Assembly (NCBI RefSeq): GCF_003217775.1
Contig: NZ_QJVJ01000002.1
Location: 124,001 to 188,000 of the forward strand
Direction: 5' to 3'
From: Paenibacillus flagellatus
Lineage (GTDB): Bacteria; Bacillota; Bacilli; Paenibacillales; NBRC-103111
DNA: 64,000 bases
Each line of letters opens with the position of its first letter. Positions within the stretch are counted from its first letter, which is position 1. This document shows, piece by piece, positions 25,435 through 34,802 of this stretch. Position numbers and translations under genes: made by a program. A model generated the notes under the pieces. The model was not told the origin of the DNA. It searched no databases and saw only the letters and a program-made list of their open reading frames with translations.

Positions 25435-26142
25435 TCACTGCACGAACCGCTCCAAGCCGTGCATGTCGGCTACGACCAGCTGCCTCGGCTCGTCCAGCAG
25501 CACGCCCTCGCGCTTGAGCCGATTGACGAACCGGTTGACCGTCTCGCGCGTCGTTCCCGCCATCCGGGCCAAATCGCTGTTCGTCGTCCGGACGCCGATA
25601 CGCGTCCCCGACTTCTCCGGCACGCCGTATTCGCGGGCGAGCCGGATGAGCACGGCGGCGATCCGAAACTGGATATCGATGCTGGACATGTCGCGCAGCT
25701 TCGCCTGCAGGTCGCGAATGTGGCGGCCCATCATCCGCATCGCCTTCACGGCCGTCTCCGGACGTTCGAGCACGATTCGCTCGAACGCCCGGTCCGGAAT
25801 GACGCACAGCTCGGCATCGAGGACGACTTCGGCGGTCGCGGGATACGGCGCGTTTTCGAAAAAGCCGGCGTGCGGGAACATTTCCCCCGGCTTGATGAAG
25901 TTCATGATCGCCTCGTTCCCTTGGTGGTCCACCTTATACACTTTTATGACGCCCTTGACGGCGAAAAACACGGCGTGCCGCTCCTCGCCCTCCATAAAGA
26001 CGTTGGATTTGCTGCGGTACGTCCGCATCGCGGCCGCCTCGGCGATCGGGCGGAGCTCCGAATCGTCGAGATCGGCCAACATATACATCCGGCGCAGCAT
26101 GTCGAAATCGGAAATCAAAGCCGCCCCTCGCTTTCTTCCCAT
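25435..26142 (-). CDS. Crp/Fnr-family transcriptional regulator
   Basis: The 235-residue protein has an N-terminal cyclic-nucleotide-binding-like beta roll (SKSNVFMEGEERHAVFFAVKGVIKVYKVDHQGNEAIM, GEMFPHAGFF), a long dimer helix and a C-terminal HTH (TTNSDLARMAGTTRETVNRFVNRLKREGVL). The N-terminus lacks the cysteine cluster of oxygen-sensing Fnr proteins, so it likely senses another ligand. A perfect inverted repeat overlaps its ribosome binding site. Confidence 0.9.
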   Translation of the reverse strand: MGRKRGAALISDFDMLRRMYMLADLDDSELRPIAEAAAMRTYRSKSNVFMEGEERHAVFFAVKGVIKVYKVDHQGNEAIMNFIKPGEMFPHAGFFENAPYPATAEVVLDAELCVIPDRAFERIVLERPETAVKAMRMMGRHIRDLQAKLRDMSSIDIQFRIAAVLIRLAREYGVPEKSGTRIGVRTTNSDLARMAGTTRETVNRFVNRLKREGVLLDEPRQLVVADMHGLERFVQ

Positions 26143-26146
26143 CGGA

Positions 26147-26171
26147 ATTCCTTTCTTTATCTTAAAGGAAT
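26147..26171. promoter_or_regulatory. Perfect 8-bp inverted repeat covering the Crp/Fnr ribosome binding site
   Basis: ATTCCTTT-N9-AAAGGAAT lies 5 bases before the start codon (reading leftwards) and one arm holds the AAAGGAA ribosome binding site. It could be an autoregulatory operator, or in RNA a hairpin that masks translation. Confidence 0.5.
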
Positions 26172-26197
26172 CGCGGGCGAAAGCAAACGTCCGCGCA

Positions 26198-27940
26198 TCA
26201 TGCGCGGGGCAGCTTCATCGCCGGCTCGAGCCGGTGGACGCCCTTCGGCCGGTAGCCGAGCGCGCCGCTTGCGCCGTATACGTCGGCCAGCAAATACAAG
26301 ATGCTGAGCCACATTTCCGTCCCTTGCAGTCCGGGGGGCTCGCCGGGCTCCAGCGTGAAGCTGAAGCCGCGGCCGTCGATCCACCGGTCGAGCGCCCGGT
26401 CCAGCTGCCGCTCCGCCCAAGCGGCGGCTTCGTCCTTGCGGTAATCGGTTTGCCGCAGGCAAAGCCACAGCGGGTGGACGACGTCGAGCACGTTGCACGC
26501 ATTGCCCGCATCGGCGCGGAAAAACGCCCGGTCGCGGCCGTGCGCGAGCACCGTGTCGATCGCCGCCTGCGGGTACGGCAGCGGGACGCCGAACTGCGCA
26601 TACGTGGCGCGGGTAAGCCGATAAAAGCCGTTGACCGGCTGCAGCCACCGCTCCGTCTCCGTCGGCGAGCCCCATAAGCCGCTGAGCGGATCGGCATGCG
26701 TATGCAGCCAGCCGAACAGCGCGTCGGGACGAAGCGACGAGCCGAACCAGAGCCGGTTGAAGTAGACGGCCGTCGCATAGCTGTCGATCCAGTCGCCGCA
26801 GCTCCACGCGTTCGTCGACCACGGCAAGCTGTCCAGATGGCGGTGGAGCTCCTCGAAGGAAAGCTTTTCGACGACGTGGACCGGATGGGCGAACTTCGCG
26901 CCGAGCAGCTCGAGCGCGTAGCCGACGGCGAGAATGTGGTAGCGCGACAGATGGTCGCGCAGCAAGTCCGGCCGGTCGGTCGCCGGATCGGGCGGCTGCC
27001 ACGGATCGGGCAGCAGGCCGGTGGCGGCGTCCTGGAATGAGCGGAGCCGCTCAACGAGCGCGTCGCGCCCGAAGCCGGGCGGCGTCCCGCCGAACATCGC
27101 GGCGATCTCGACGGCGTCGCACCACGCCCGGGCGGTCCGCTTGCCGCCCGGCACGTTGACGTAGGCGCCACCGTCCGGCGTCTCCGCGATGTAGCCGGCG
27201 AGCAGCTCCGGCAGCTGGCGCTCGACGCGGGCGGAGAAGCGCTCGAGCCGGGCCGCCAGGCTCGAGCGAGCGCCTGCGCCGGCGCCGGCGCCGGCCGCCG
27301 CACTCGCGCCCGCACTCGCGTCGCCAGCCGGCGCTTCGAGCCGGCTGCGAAGCAGCCGTGCCGGGTTGCCGCCGACGACGGCGTAGTCCGGCACGTCCTT
27401 CGTGACGACGGCGCCGCCGGCGACGATCGCGTGCGAGCCGATGCGCACGCCGTCCACGATGACGGCGCCCGCGCCGATCCAGACGTCGTCGCCGATGACG
27501 ATCCCTTTCGACGTGCAAGGCTGGGCGTGGATCGGCTTGTCGACGTCGGCATAGCCGTGGTTGAAGCCGTACAGCGAGGCGTGCGACGCGATGCGCACGC
27601 CGTTGCCCATCGTGACGGGGCCGGCGACGACGGCGTACGGGTTGACGGTACAGTCGGCCCCCATCTTCACCAGGGGGCCGCGAACGATGGCGCCGGCCGC
27701 AATCCAGCTGCGGTCGCCCATCGCAAGCGTATCGGCGAACACGTTCGCTTCCGGGGAAACGAAGCAGCTTTCGCCGAATTCGGCGTCGTACCGGCTTTTC
27801 AGCCGCCGCTGCCAATCGAGCTGAGCGTCCCGCTGCTCGGCCGTCGCCGGCAGCCACGGCATCCAGTTCAGCTCCCGTTCGTCCGTCGACTGCCGTTCGT
27901 CCGGCTGCCGTTGATCCGTCGAGGGCCGCGTTTGTGTCAT
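26198..27940 (-). CDS. Left-handed beta-helix acyltransferase fused to a C-terminal helical domain
   Basis: The product is 580 residues from ATG 27940, which follows AAGGAG by 8 bases. Residues about 50-205 are a hexapeptide-repeat acetyltransferase ([85 protein letters not shown]), like maltose or NodL acetyltransferases. A Gly/Ala-repeat linker (about 210-230) joins it to a domain of about 340 residues, rich in Trp, His and helices ([46 protein letters not shown]), similar in style to alpha/alpha-barrel glycosidases or prenyltransferase folds. The second domain's activity is unknown. It suggests an enzyme acting on a carbohydrate it also acetylates. Confidence 0.82.
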   Translation of the reverse strand: MTQTRPSTDQRQPDERQSTDERELNWMPWLPATAEQRDAQLDWQRRLKSRYDAEFGESCFVSPEANVFADTLAMGDRSWIAAGAIVRGPLVKMGADCTVNPYAVVAGPVTMGNGVRIASHASLYGFNHGYADVDKPIHAQPCTSKGIVIGDDVWIGAGAVIVDGVRIGSHAIVAGGAVVTKDVPDYAVVGGNPARLLRSRLEAPAGDASAGASAAAGAGAGAGARSSLAARLERFSARVERQLPELLAGYIAETPDGGAYVNVPGGKRTARAWCDAVEIAAMFGGTPPGFGRDALVERLRSFQDAATGLLPDPWQPPDPATDRPDLLRDHLSRYHILAVGYALELLGAKFAHPVHVVEKLSFEELHRHLDSLPWSTNAWSCGDWIDSYATAVYFNRLWFGSSLRPDALFGWLHTHADPLSGLWGSPTETERWLQPVNGFYRLTRATYAQFGVPLPYPQAAIDTVLAHGRDRAFFRADAGNACNVLDVVHPLWLCLRQTDYRKDEAAAWAERQLDRALDRWIDGRGFSFTLEPGEPPGLQGTEMWLSILYLLADVYGASGALGYRPKGVHRLEPAMKLPRA

Positions 27941-28098
27941 GGCGATCACTCCTTGTCAAATCACGCACAATATCGATTGCGCTTGCACCAAATGTACCGG
28001 ATAATAAGGGCGATTGGAATGGTCGGATCGACATTTCTATTTGTCAAAAACGACACTACGAACACGGCATTATCTTATCGAATGGGGGAGGGGAGCCC

Positions 28099-28983
28099 AT
28101 GACGGAACAGACGGATCCGAGCGGGTATTCGTACCATATCGTCTGGACGGTCGATCGCCGGACGGAGCCCGGGTGGAGCGATATTCGGCAAAATGTGAAC
28201 GTGCACAGCCTGTACTGGATTCAGGAAGGCCAAGGAACGATATATGCCGATGCGCCGTATCCGGTCGAGGGCGGTACGCTCGCCTATTTGCCCCCCGGCT
28301 TGCAAATCCGTACCGAGTCGGACAAGACGTTCCCGCTGCAAATCGTCATGGTGCTGCTGTCGGTCTGGTCGGTCCGGCATCCCGCCGCATCTTCCGGCGT
28401 TCCCGAGGTGGACGCCGTTCCCTCGCTGCGGCTTCCGTTTCTGACCCGCTACCCGGTCGAGGCGGCGAAGGACATCGGCCGGGCGTTCCGCCGGGTCGCC
28501 GAAGGGTGGGTGCCCGACGGCCGGGGCGGCGACCTCGCGGTGAAGGCCGAGCTGCTGAAGCTGATGCACCTGCTTGTCCAGGAGCTTCGGCCTTCTGCGC
28601 ACCGTCCGTCCGTCGCGGACGTGTTCGAGGCGGTGAAGACGCATCTGGAGCAGGAGTTCGCCCAAGACGTGAAGGTCCGCGACTTGGCGGATAAATTCGC
28701 CATTTCCGCCACGTATTTGCGCCGGCTGTTCCTTCAGCGGCTCGGCATGACGCCCAAGCATTATTTGCAGCAGGTGCGCAACGAGCATGCGTGCCGCTAC
28801 TTGACGTACACGGGGATGTCCATGAAGGATGTCGCCCGCGCCTGCGGATACGCGGACGAATTCCATTTCAGCAAGGCGTTCCGCCGGATGAACGGACGTT
28901 CTCCGTCCGACTATCGGCTGCACGCGTCGGCCGCGCGATCCGAGCGGATGATAACCGCTCCGACATCCGGGGGACCGGCTTGA
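28099..28983 (+). CDS. AraC-family transcriptional regulator
   Basis: The 294-residue protein has an N-terminal cupin sensor (HSLYWIQEGQGTIYADAPYPVEGGTLAYLPPG) and a C-terminal AraC domain (VRDLADKFAISATYLRRLFLQRLGMTPKHYL; SMKDVARACGYADEFHFSKAFRRMNGRSPSDYR). The long open frame starting before 28099 has no support; ATG 28099 has GGGGAGGGG just ahead. It is divergent from the acyltransferase fusion and precedes the SGNH hydrolase, so it may regulate either side. Confidence 0.9.
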   Translation: MTEQTDPSGYSYHIVWTVDRRTEPGWSDIRQNVNVHSLYWIQEGQGTIYADAPYPVEGGTLAYLPPGLQIRTESDKTFPLQIVMVLLSVWSVRHPAASSGVPEVDAVPSLRLPFLTRYPVEAAKDIGRAFRRVAEGWVPDGRGGDLAVKAELLKLMHLLVQELRPSAHRPSVADVFEAVKTHLEQEFAQDVKVRDLADKFAISATYLRRLFLQRLGMTPKHYLQQVRNEHACRYLTYTGMSMKDVARACGYADEFHFSKAFRRMNGRSPSDYRLHASAARSERMITAPTSGGPA

Positions 28984-29091
28984 ATTGTCCGGAATCGTGC
29001 TACTTTTCGTCGGGATTGGACGTGGTGACAGCAGGCGGCGGGATGCTAGATTGGAAGGTGCAACCACTAGACGTACCAGGAGGGCACCCGC

Positions 29092-30264
29092 ATGACTACC
29101 GTTAATCCGAACGAAAAGCAATCCGCCGATTACGCGCTCCGCTCCGGCATGAGGCGGTTCGCGGGCAAGCTGAAGCCGGGAGGGGCCGTCACCGTCGCCT
29201 TCCTCGGCGGGTCCGTGACGGCGGGAGCCGGCTCGTCCGACGGGGAGAAGACCAGCTATCGCGCCTTGACGTGCGATTACTTGAGGCGCCGCTTTCCGGA
29301 GACGTCGTTCGCCTTCGTCAATGCGGCGATCGGCGGAACCGATTCGACGTACGGCGCGTTCCGGCTTCGCGAGCACGTGCTGGCGAAAGGGCCGATCGAC
29401 GCGCTGTTCGTCGAATTCGCCGTGAACGACGGCGGCGACCGGGCCGAGTCGATCCGCGCGATGGAAGGGATCGTCCGGCACGCGAAGCGAGCCGCTCCCG
29501 AGATCGACCTTTGCTTCCTCTATACGGCCAATCGGCCGACGGCCGAGCGGTACGGACAAGAGGGCCGCATGCAAAGCAACGTCTATCATCACGAGGAGGT
29601 GGCGGAGCATTACGGCATTCCGTCCGTCCGCATCGCCGAAACGGTCTATCGGATGATCGCGGCCGGCTCGCTCCGCTGGGAGCACATCAGCGGGGATTCC
29701 GTTCATCCGAACGATTACGGCTACTCGCTGTATGCGGACTGCATCCGGGCGTTTCTGGACGAGGCTTTGCCGACCGCGGCCGGACATGCGGCGGAGCCGC
29801 CGGCGGCTCCGCCCGAGCGGATCGATCCGTTCTGCTACGAGCGGGGGAGCATGCCGGAGCCGGCGGCGGCGGCGGACGAAGCGGCGGGCTTTCGCACCGT
29901 GAAGGGATGGACGGCCGAACGGACGTGCAACTGGAGTCCGCCCGCCGACATTGTCGTCGGCGACCGGCCGGGCGACTCGCTCCGGTTCCGCTTCTCCGGC
30001 ACGGCGGCGGGGGTCTCGCTGCTCGCCGGCATGGATACGGGACGTCTCGACGTATCGATCGACGGGGAGCCGTACCGGACGATCGAGCTGTTCGACGAAT
30101 ATTGCCCGAAGTTTTATCGGCCCAAAATCGCGATGCTCGCGAAGGGGCTCGATCCGGGCGAGCATACCGTATCGCTGCGCGTATCCGAGGGGAGGCACGA
30201 AGGAAGCGAGGGCACGGCGGTCCGCCTCCTGCGTCTGCTGGTGAACGGCGAAGCGGGCGCCTGA
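29092..30264 (+). CDS. SGNH/GDSL-family hydrolase with C-terminal beta domain
   Basis: The 390-residue protein has the SGNH blocks: VAFLGGSVTAGAGS (nucleophile Ser), AIGGTDSTYG (Gly), EFAVNDGGD (Asn) and DSVHPNDYGY (Asp-His). Members are esterases that often deacetylate carbohydrates. The C-terminal 130 residues (about 260-390) look like a beta-sandwich accessory domain (SLRFRFSGTAAGVSLLAGMDTGRLDVSIDGEPYRTI). No signal peptide is present, so it acts in the cytosol, possibly on imported acetylated sugars. AGGAGG precedes ATG 29092. The upstream AraC gene is a likely regulator. Confidence 0.9.
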   Translation: MTTVNPNEKQSADYALRSGMRRFAGKLKPGGAVTVAFLGGSVTAGAGSSDGEKTSYRALTCDYLRRRFPETSFAFVNAAIGGTDSTYGAFRLREHVLAKGPIDALFVEFAVNDGGDRAESIRAMEGIVRHAKRAAPEIDLCFLYTANRPTAERYGQEGRMQSNVYHHEEVAEHYGIPSVRIAETVYRMIAAGSLRWEHISGDSVHPNDYGYSLYADCIRAFLDEALPTAAGHAAEPPAAPPERIDPFCYERGSMPEPAAAADEAAGFRTVKGWTAERTCNWSPPADIVVGDRPGDSLRFRFSGTAAGVSLLAGMDTGRLDVSIDGEPYRTIELFDEYCPKFYRPKIAMLAKGLDPGEHTVSLRVSEGRHEGSEGTAVRLLRLLVNGEAGA

Positions 30265-30323
30265 CCGGGCCCGATAGCGGAATGGAACCGATTGCATTTC
30301 CGAACGTCGGCAAGCCGGCCGTA

Positions 30324-30332
30324 TGGTATAAT
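30324..30332 (+). promoter_or_regulatory. Extended -10 promoter
   Basis: TGGTATAAT matches the extended -10 element TGnTATAAT; no good -35 is seen. It lies 58 bases upstream of the molybdopterin oxidoreductase start codon. Confidence 0.6.
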
Positions 30333-30389
30333 GGGGCTAAACACGCTTCCGTTTAACGAACGGCCCATACCATCGGGGAGGTCGACGCC

Positions 30390-31709
30390 ATGGAACAAGA
30401 TCGGAAACGAAGGAACGCGTCGCTCGGCAAAAGGCTGGTCCGGCTTCACGCGTGGAACGGCTGGCTTGTTCTCGCGCTGGCCGCGACCGGCCTGCTGCTG
30501 TTCATACCGGAGCTGCGGGGCGGGCTCGGCTTCGTCCGGGTGACGCTCAAGCAGGCGCATATCGTGCTCGGCATCGTCTCGGCGCTGATCGTGCTGCTGT
30601 ACGTCCCGGCGATGCGCAGACATATTCGTCAGCTGCGCGGCAAGCCGCGGCAGCAATGGAACTTGGGCGTCGTGCTGGCGCTGCTGCTCGGCTGGATCGT
30701 GTCGGGCGTCGTCCTGTGGCAGTTTCGCCGCCTTCCGCCGGCTTTGACGAACGCGGCGCTCTGGATGCACGATCTGTTGACGTGGGTCGGCGTCCCGTAC
30801 GCGATATTCCATGCGGTGACGCGCAGCCGCTGGCTTCGCGTCAAACGTCCGGCCGCGCGCACGGCGGATGCGGTAGCGGGCGGCGAAGACGCGGGCCGGC
30901 CCGCCGAGCGGAAGCCGATCGTGCCGCTCGGGGAGCGGGTCGGCCGGACGGCCGGCCGGCTGCGGGAAGCCGCTTACACGCGGAGGGCGTTCCTTACCTG
31001 GTCGGTCGCGGGCCTGTTGGTCGTCCTCGTCGGCCCGAAATTCGCCCGCTGGCTGTTCTCGGGATCGGGAATGGACCGGGCGGCCCCCGGTACGCCCGCC
31101 GCGGACGCGAACCGGATGGTGCCGGCGCCGACGCCGCTTCCCGAGTCGGCCGTCCCGATCGGCGGCGGCGGCAAAGGCGAGTTTCGCATATACACGGTCG
31201 TCCGCATGCCCGAATTCGACTCGGACCGTTGGACGTTTGCGCTGAAGGGGCTCGTCGAAAAGCCGGGACAATGGAATTGGGAGCAGTTTTTGCAAATGCC
31301 GCGAACCGTGCAGGTGAGCGACTTCCACTGCGTTACCGGCTGGTCCGTGTACAAGACGACGTGGGAGGGCGTTCCGCTCAAACGGCTGCTGGACGAAGCG
31401 GGCGTGCTCCCCCGGGCGACGCACGTGAAGTTTTATTCCGGGGACGGCGTCTACACGGACAGCTTGACGCTGGAGCAGGCGAGCCTCGACGACGTCATGG
31501 TGGCCGTCCTGATGGACGGCAAGCCGATCGTCCGCGACTTGGGCGGACCGGTCCGGCTGCTCGTGCCGAAAATGTACGCGTACAAGTCGGTGAAATGGCT
31601 GCAGGGCATCGAGCTGATCGACAGCGAGCATATCGGCTATTGGGGGCGCAACGGCTACGACCAGCACGCCTGGGTGCCGGGCATGAAGCCGAAGCAGGTG
31701 TCCATCTGA
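30390..31709 (+). CDS. Molybdopterin-dependent oxidoreductase fused to a cytochrome b-like membrane domain
   Basis: The 439-residue protein has four N-terminal membrane helices (about 22-40, 57-74, 91-111, 124-143), with histidines H20, H57, H127 and H141 suited to bind heme. A basic cytosolic linker follows, then TRRAFLTWSVAGLLVVLVGP (about 197-216), which resembles a twin-arginine signal anchor. The C-terminal half is a sulfite-oxidase-type molybdopterin domain (FALKGLVEKPGQWNWEQF; DFHCVTGWSVYKTTWEGVPL with the molybdenum ligand C314). It combines the MsrP catalytic subunit and its MsrQ-like heme partner in one chain, likely repairing or reducing substrates outside the cell. ATG 30390 follows GGGGAGG. 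Confidence 0.87.
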   Translation: MEQDRKRRNASLGKRLVRLHAWNGWLVLALAATGLLLFIPELRGGLGFVRVTLKQAHIVLGIVSALIVLLYVPAMRRHIRQLRGKPRQQWNLGVVLALLLGWIVSGVVLWQFRRLPPALTNAALWMHDLLTWVGVPYAIFHAVTRSRWLRVKRPAARTADAVAGGEDAGRPAERKPIVPLGERVGRTAGRLREAAYTRRAFLTWSVAGLLVVLVGPKFARWLFSGSGMDRAAPGTPAADANRMVPAPTPLPESAVPIGGGGKGEFRIYTVVRMPEFDSDRWTFALKGLVEKPGQWNWEQFLQMPRTVQVSDFHCVTGWSVYKTTWEGVPLKRLLDEAGVLPRATHVKFYSGDGVYTDSLTLEQASLDDVMVAVLMDGKPIVRDLGGPVRLLVPKMYAYKSVKWLQGIELIDSEHIGYWGRNGYDQHAWVPGMKPKQVSI

Positions 31710-31777
31710 ACAGGGGGAAGGGGACGTCCGTCCGGGGGCGTCTTTTTTCGTTGGCAGGGCGAATCGTTCGCTCTGCA

Positions 31778-31806
31778 TTGAACATCTTGCGCATTCGTGG
31801 TATCCT
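31778..31806 (+). promoter_or_regulatory. Sigma-A promoter of lipL
   Basis: TTGAAC and TATCCT are separated by exactly 17 bases; the start codon of lipL is 43 bases further on. A short stem with a T-run at 31719-31750 probably ends the preceding gene. Confidence 0.75.
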
Positions 31807-31848
31807 CTTACTGATTTTCGTCACACGAACTTAGGGGGAGATGATCGG

Positions 31849-32670
31849 ATGAGCGGACGGATACCGTCTCCTTTTTTCATTCAGGATACGAGCGAAAAAA
31901 CGCTGGTCGGGGACATTTTGTTCCCTTTTGCATACGACGAGCTGCTGTGCGGGAAAGTCGGCGAGGGCTCGGCGCCCTTCGTGCACATTTGGAGACATGA
32001 GAAGGCGGTCGTGCTCGGCTTGCGCGACCGCAGGCTGCCGAACGTGGAGCAGGCGATGGAATGGCTGCGGCTGCACGGCTATCAGGTCGGCGTACGGAAT
32101 ACGGGAGGGGCGGCGGTGTCGCTCGATCCGGGCGTCGTCAACGTGTCGATCGTCATGCCGAACCCGCCGGGCAAGCTGGAGTTCAAGGACGACTTCGAGC
32201 TGATGTACGCCCTCGTCCGCGAAAGCTTGAGCAAGCTCGGACTGGATGCGGCGAAGGGCGAAGTCGCCGGCTCCTATTGCCCAGGCGAGTACGACGTCAG
32301 CGTCGGCGGGCGGAAGCTGTGCGGCATCTCGCAGCGCCGACGGGCGAACGCGTTCATCGTGAACGCGTTCGTCAACGCGGAAGGACATGCCATCCGTCGC
32401 GGCGAGCTCATTCGTTCGTTCTACGAGGTCGCGACGGGCGGCCGCGCCGAGCCGGACGTGCCGGACGTCCGGCCGGAGACGATGGCCACGCTGGCGGAGC
32501 TGGGCGGTCCCGGCGCGACGGTGCGCACGTTCGTCGGGGCGGTCGTCGAGACGCTGAAGCAATGGGGCGGCACGGTCGGCCGCCATCCGGACAAGCCGTC
32601 GATGCGGGAGCTCGAGGAGATGGCGGCGACGCTGCGCAGCCGATACGATACGCGGAGCGGCGACGCCTGA
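31849..32670 (+). CDS. lipL: Octanoyl-[GcvH]:protein N-octanoyltransferase
   Basis: The 273-residue enzyme moves octanoyl groups from GcvH to E2 subunits in the Bacillus-type lipoate pathway. It shows the BPL/LplA-fold motifs FAYDELLC, RNTGGAAVSLDPGVVNVS, GSYCPGEYDVSVGGRKLCGISQRR and PDVRPETMATLAEL. The Cys in GSYCPG (C144) corresponds to the acyl-accepting cysteine of B. subtilis LipL, and K156 to the conserved lysine. Length matches LipL (about 280) and the extended C-terminus separates it from LipM. Its likely client, the lipoyl domain of PdhC, is encoded 9 kb away. Confidence 0.88.
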   Translation: MSGRIPSPFFIQDTSEKTLVGDILFPFAYDELLCGKVGEGSAPFVHIWRHEKAVVLGLRDRRLPNVEQAMEWLRLHGYQVGVRNTGGAAVSLDPGVVNVSIVMPNPPGKLEFKDDFELMYALVRESLSKLGLDAAKGEVAGSYCPGEYDVSVGGRKLCGISQRRRANAFIVNAFVNAEGHAIRRGELIRSFYEVATGGRAEPDVPDVRPETMATLAELGGPGATVRTFVGAVVETLKQWGGTVGRHPDKPSMRELEEMAATLRSRYDTRSGDA

Positions 32671-32752
32671 GCCGTCGGCCCCGGAGATTGGAAAGTAAAC
32701 CGTTCGGTGTACGCTGCCGGGCGGTTTATTCGTTTTCCACGAGAAAGCTCCC

Positions 32753-34708
32753 CTACAGGATCAAATTGGATTGCTGGACGACGGCCGGGTTCAGAAGCAG
32801 GTTCGCGCCGGTAAAATTGTTGTTGTACAGCTTCACCGAGCTGGCGGCGGCGAGCGTTTGAATATCGATGTTGTAAGGAGTCGCCGAGTAAAACAGATTT
32901 CCTTCCACGTAAGCGGCGATATCCCCGGAGAGGACGACGGCCTGCGTTTGGGAGGCATAATTCATGTCGAACGTGTTGCGAATCAGCTTCAGCTTGACGG
33001 GAGACTTCGCGGACGTCACGGCGAAGATCGGCGCGGCGTTGACGACGCCGGCGCTGTCGTAATGGTTGTTCGCGAACGCGATTTCCCCGTTCCCCAATTT
33101 GGCGAACGTCTGGCACCGCTTGAACGTGTTGTTCCGGATCAGCAGCCCTTTGATCACGTCGGAGTCCGTCGTGACGATGCCGTCAATGACGTCGTAGAAC
33201 AAATTGGATTCCACGACGATATCCTCGTTGATCTGCACCTGCTGGTTCGGCACCGTATTCAAGACGACGCCCTTCCTGCAGCGTTCGATTTTGTTGTCCG
33301 TGACGGACGCGAAGCGGACGTTGTAGCATTGGACGCCCGTATTGCAATCGTGGATCATATTTCCCGAAGCCGTCAAATAAGGCCCCATGAAAATGCCGAC
33401 GTCGTAGCCGGATATGAAATTGCCGGTGACGAACTGCCCCTTGGCCACCTCCGTGCCCGACCCGCTGATCGCCCGCTTCGTTTTTTGCGACGAAACCTGC
33501 TTGAAGATGTTGTTCGATACGATTACATGATAGCCGAATCCCATGGCGACGCCCCGGTCGAAACGGTTGCCGTCGAGAAGGGTGTAATGGGAGTCGAACA
33601 GATTGACGTCCGCGGCCAAGTTGTTTTCGAACGTGCAGTTGACGATTTTGAAGTTTTCCGCCCGAATGAAATCGACGTATTCGGTCCCTTCGTCGAAAGC
33701 GCGCTCGTATTTGCGCCACGCGCCGTCCACGAACATCAGCATGTCGTACTTTCCGTAGAAAACGCCGTCGATCGTACCGGGTGCGTCGATTTGCCAAAAA
33801 TCTTTATTCGCCGGGGCGGCGGGATAGACGCCGGAAGAAGCGTTATACAGCCCCTTGTATTGCGTCCAGCCTTTTTCCCGGAACCCTTCGACATCGATGC
33901 CCGTTCTCGGCGCGGTGCCGTCGACGCCGTTTTTCGTTATGCCGGCATTGGCGATGAAGCAGCTGTCGACGACGACGACGTAGTTGGACTGGATGGAAAT
34001 GTTGTTGCGTCTCGCGGATTCGAGCGCGCAGTTCCGGATGATCAAATGGCGGCACGGATTGTAAACGCCGTACTGGATCGAACGGGTGCTCTCCGTCGTG
34101 ATGCAGTCGCCGGTGCTGTCCCGCATGATCATGTTTTCGACGATGACGAAGTCGGCGCTGCTGATGCGGACGAGGCTCGAGTATTCGTGCGTGCTCCGGT
34201 TCGGGGGCGTCGGCGTATACACATGCTCGATCCGGTCCCCGATCAGCGTCCCTCCGGACAGCCGGACGTTCGACACTTCCTTCAGCGTGAACAAAGAGGC
34301 GTCGATCCCGTAGTAGTCGTTCGGCTCGACCTTCATGATCGTACCGTCGGTCAGCGTAATCCGGATATGGCTCGGGGGCTTGACGCCACCCTCGATCGAA
34401 CGGATCAAGTAGGTTCCTTCCGGGATGATCACTTCGGTGAAGCCGTTCGAGCGGGCGTCCGCGATCGCATTGTTCAGACCGGCCGTCGTTTCCGCCGCGT
34501 GCGTGCCGTCCGTATAAATGCCCCAGGCCGCCGGATCGATCACGATCGTTTTCGTCGAGGCGGACGTACCGCCGGGGCCGCCGCCGTATACGGATTGCGT
34601 CACCGTCCCGTTCGCCGCGCCGTACGTCGTTCCGTATAGAACGGCAGCGGCTCCCGCCGCGCCGAGCGAAGCGAGCAGCTTTCGTCTGCTGATCGGTTGG
34701 TTCGTCAT
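32753..34708 (-). CDS. Tat-exported right-handed beta-helix protein (pectate lyase-like)
   Basis: The 651-residue protein starts with a twin-arginine signal, ISRRKLLASLGAAGAAAVLYG, so it is exported folded. Residues about 50-100 form the pectate-lyase-superfamily N-cap (DPAAWGIYTDGTHAAETTAGLNNAIADA; VIIPEGTYLIRS). Most of the rest is a parallel beta-helix with repeated strand-turn units (IRNCALESARRNNISIQSNYVVVVDSCFI; VESNLFYDVIDGIVTTDSDVIKGLLIRNNTF). It probably binds or cleaves a plant or bacterial polysaccharide. No catalytic residues could be named. A cre-like box lies 80 bases upstream of the start. Confidence 0.87.
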   Translation of the reverse strand: MTNQPISRRKLLASLGAAGAAAVLYGTTYGAANGTVTQSVYGGGPGGTSASTKTIVIDPAAWGIYTDGTHAAETTAGLNNAIADARSNGFTEVIIPEGTYLIRSIEGGVKPPSHIRITLTDGTIMKVEPNDYYGIDASLFTLKEVSNVRLSGGTLIGDRIEHVYTPTPPNRSTHEYSSLVRISSADFVIVENMIMRDSTGDCITTESTRSIQYGVYNPCRHLIIRNCALESARRNNISIQSNYVVVVDSCFIANAGITKNGVDGTAPRTGIDVEGFREKGWTQYKGLYNASSGVYPAAPANKDFWQIDAPGTIDGVFYGKYDMLMFVDGAWRKYERAFDEGTEYVDFIRAENFKIVNCTFENNLAADVNLFDSHYTLLDGNRFDRGVAMGFGYHVIVSNNIFKQVSSQKTKRAISGSGTEVAKGQFVTGNFISGYDVGIFMGPYLTASGNMIHDCNTGVQCYNVRFASVTDNKIERCRKGVVLNTVPNQQVQINEDIVVESNLFYDVIDGIVTTDSDVIKGLLIRNNTFKRCQTFAKLGNGEIAFANNHYDSAGVVNAAPIFAVTSAKSPVKLKLIRNTFDMNYASQTQAVVLSGDIAAYVEGNLFYSATPYNIDIQTLAAASSVKLYNNNFTGANLLLNPAVVQQSNLIL

Positions 34709-34788
34709 TCTTCATCAAACCTCCTAAGGATGGATTGAACGTGCGATAGCAATCGCAAATGGGTGGAAGATGCGGGTCTCCTTTCGAT

Positions 34789-34802
34789 TGGAAGCGCTTT
34801 CG
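34789..34802 (-). promoter_or_regulatory. Candidate CcpA catabolite-repression element (cre)
   Basis: TGGAAGCGCTTTCG matches the cre consensus TGnAAnCGnTnnCA except for the last base and is largely palindromic. It lies 80 bases upstream of the beta-helix gene on the minus strand, as expected for catabolite repression of a polysaccharide-degrading enzyme. Confidence 0.6.
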
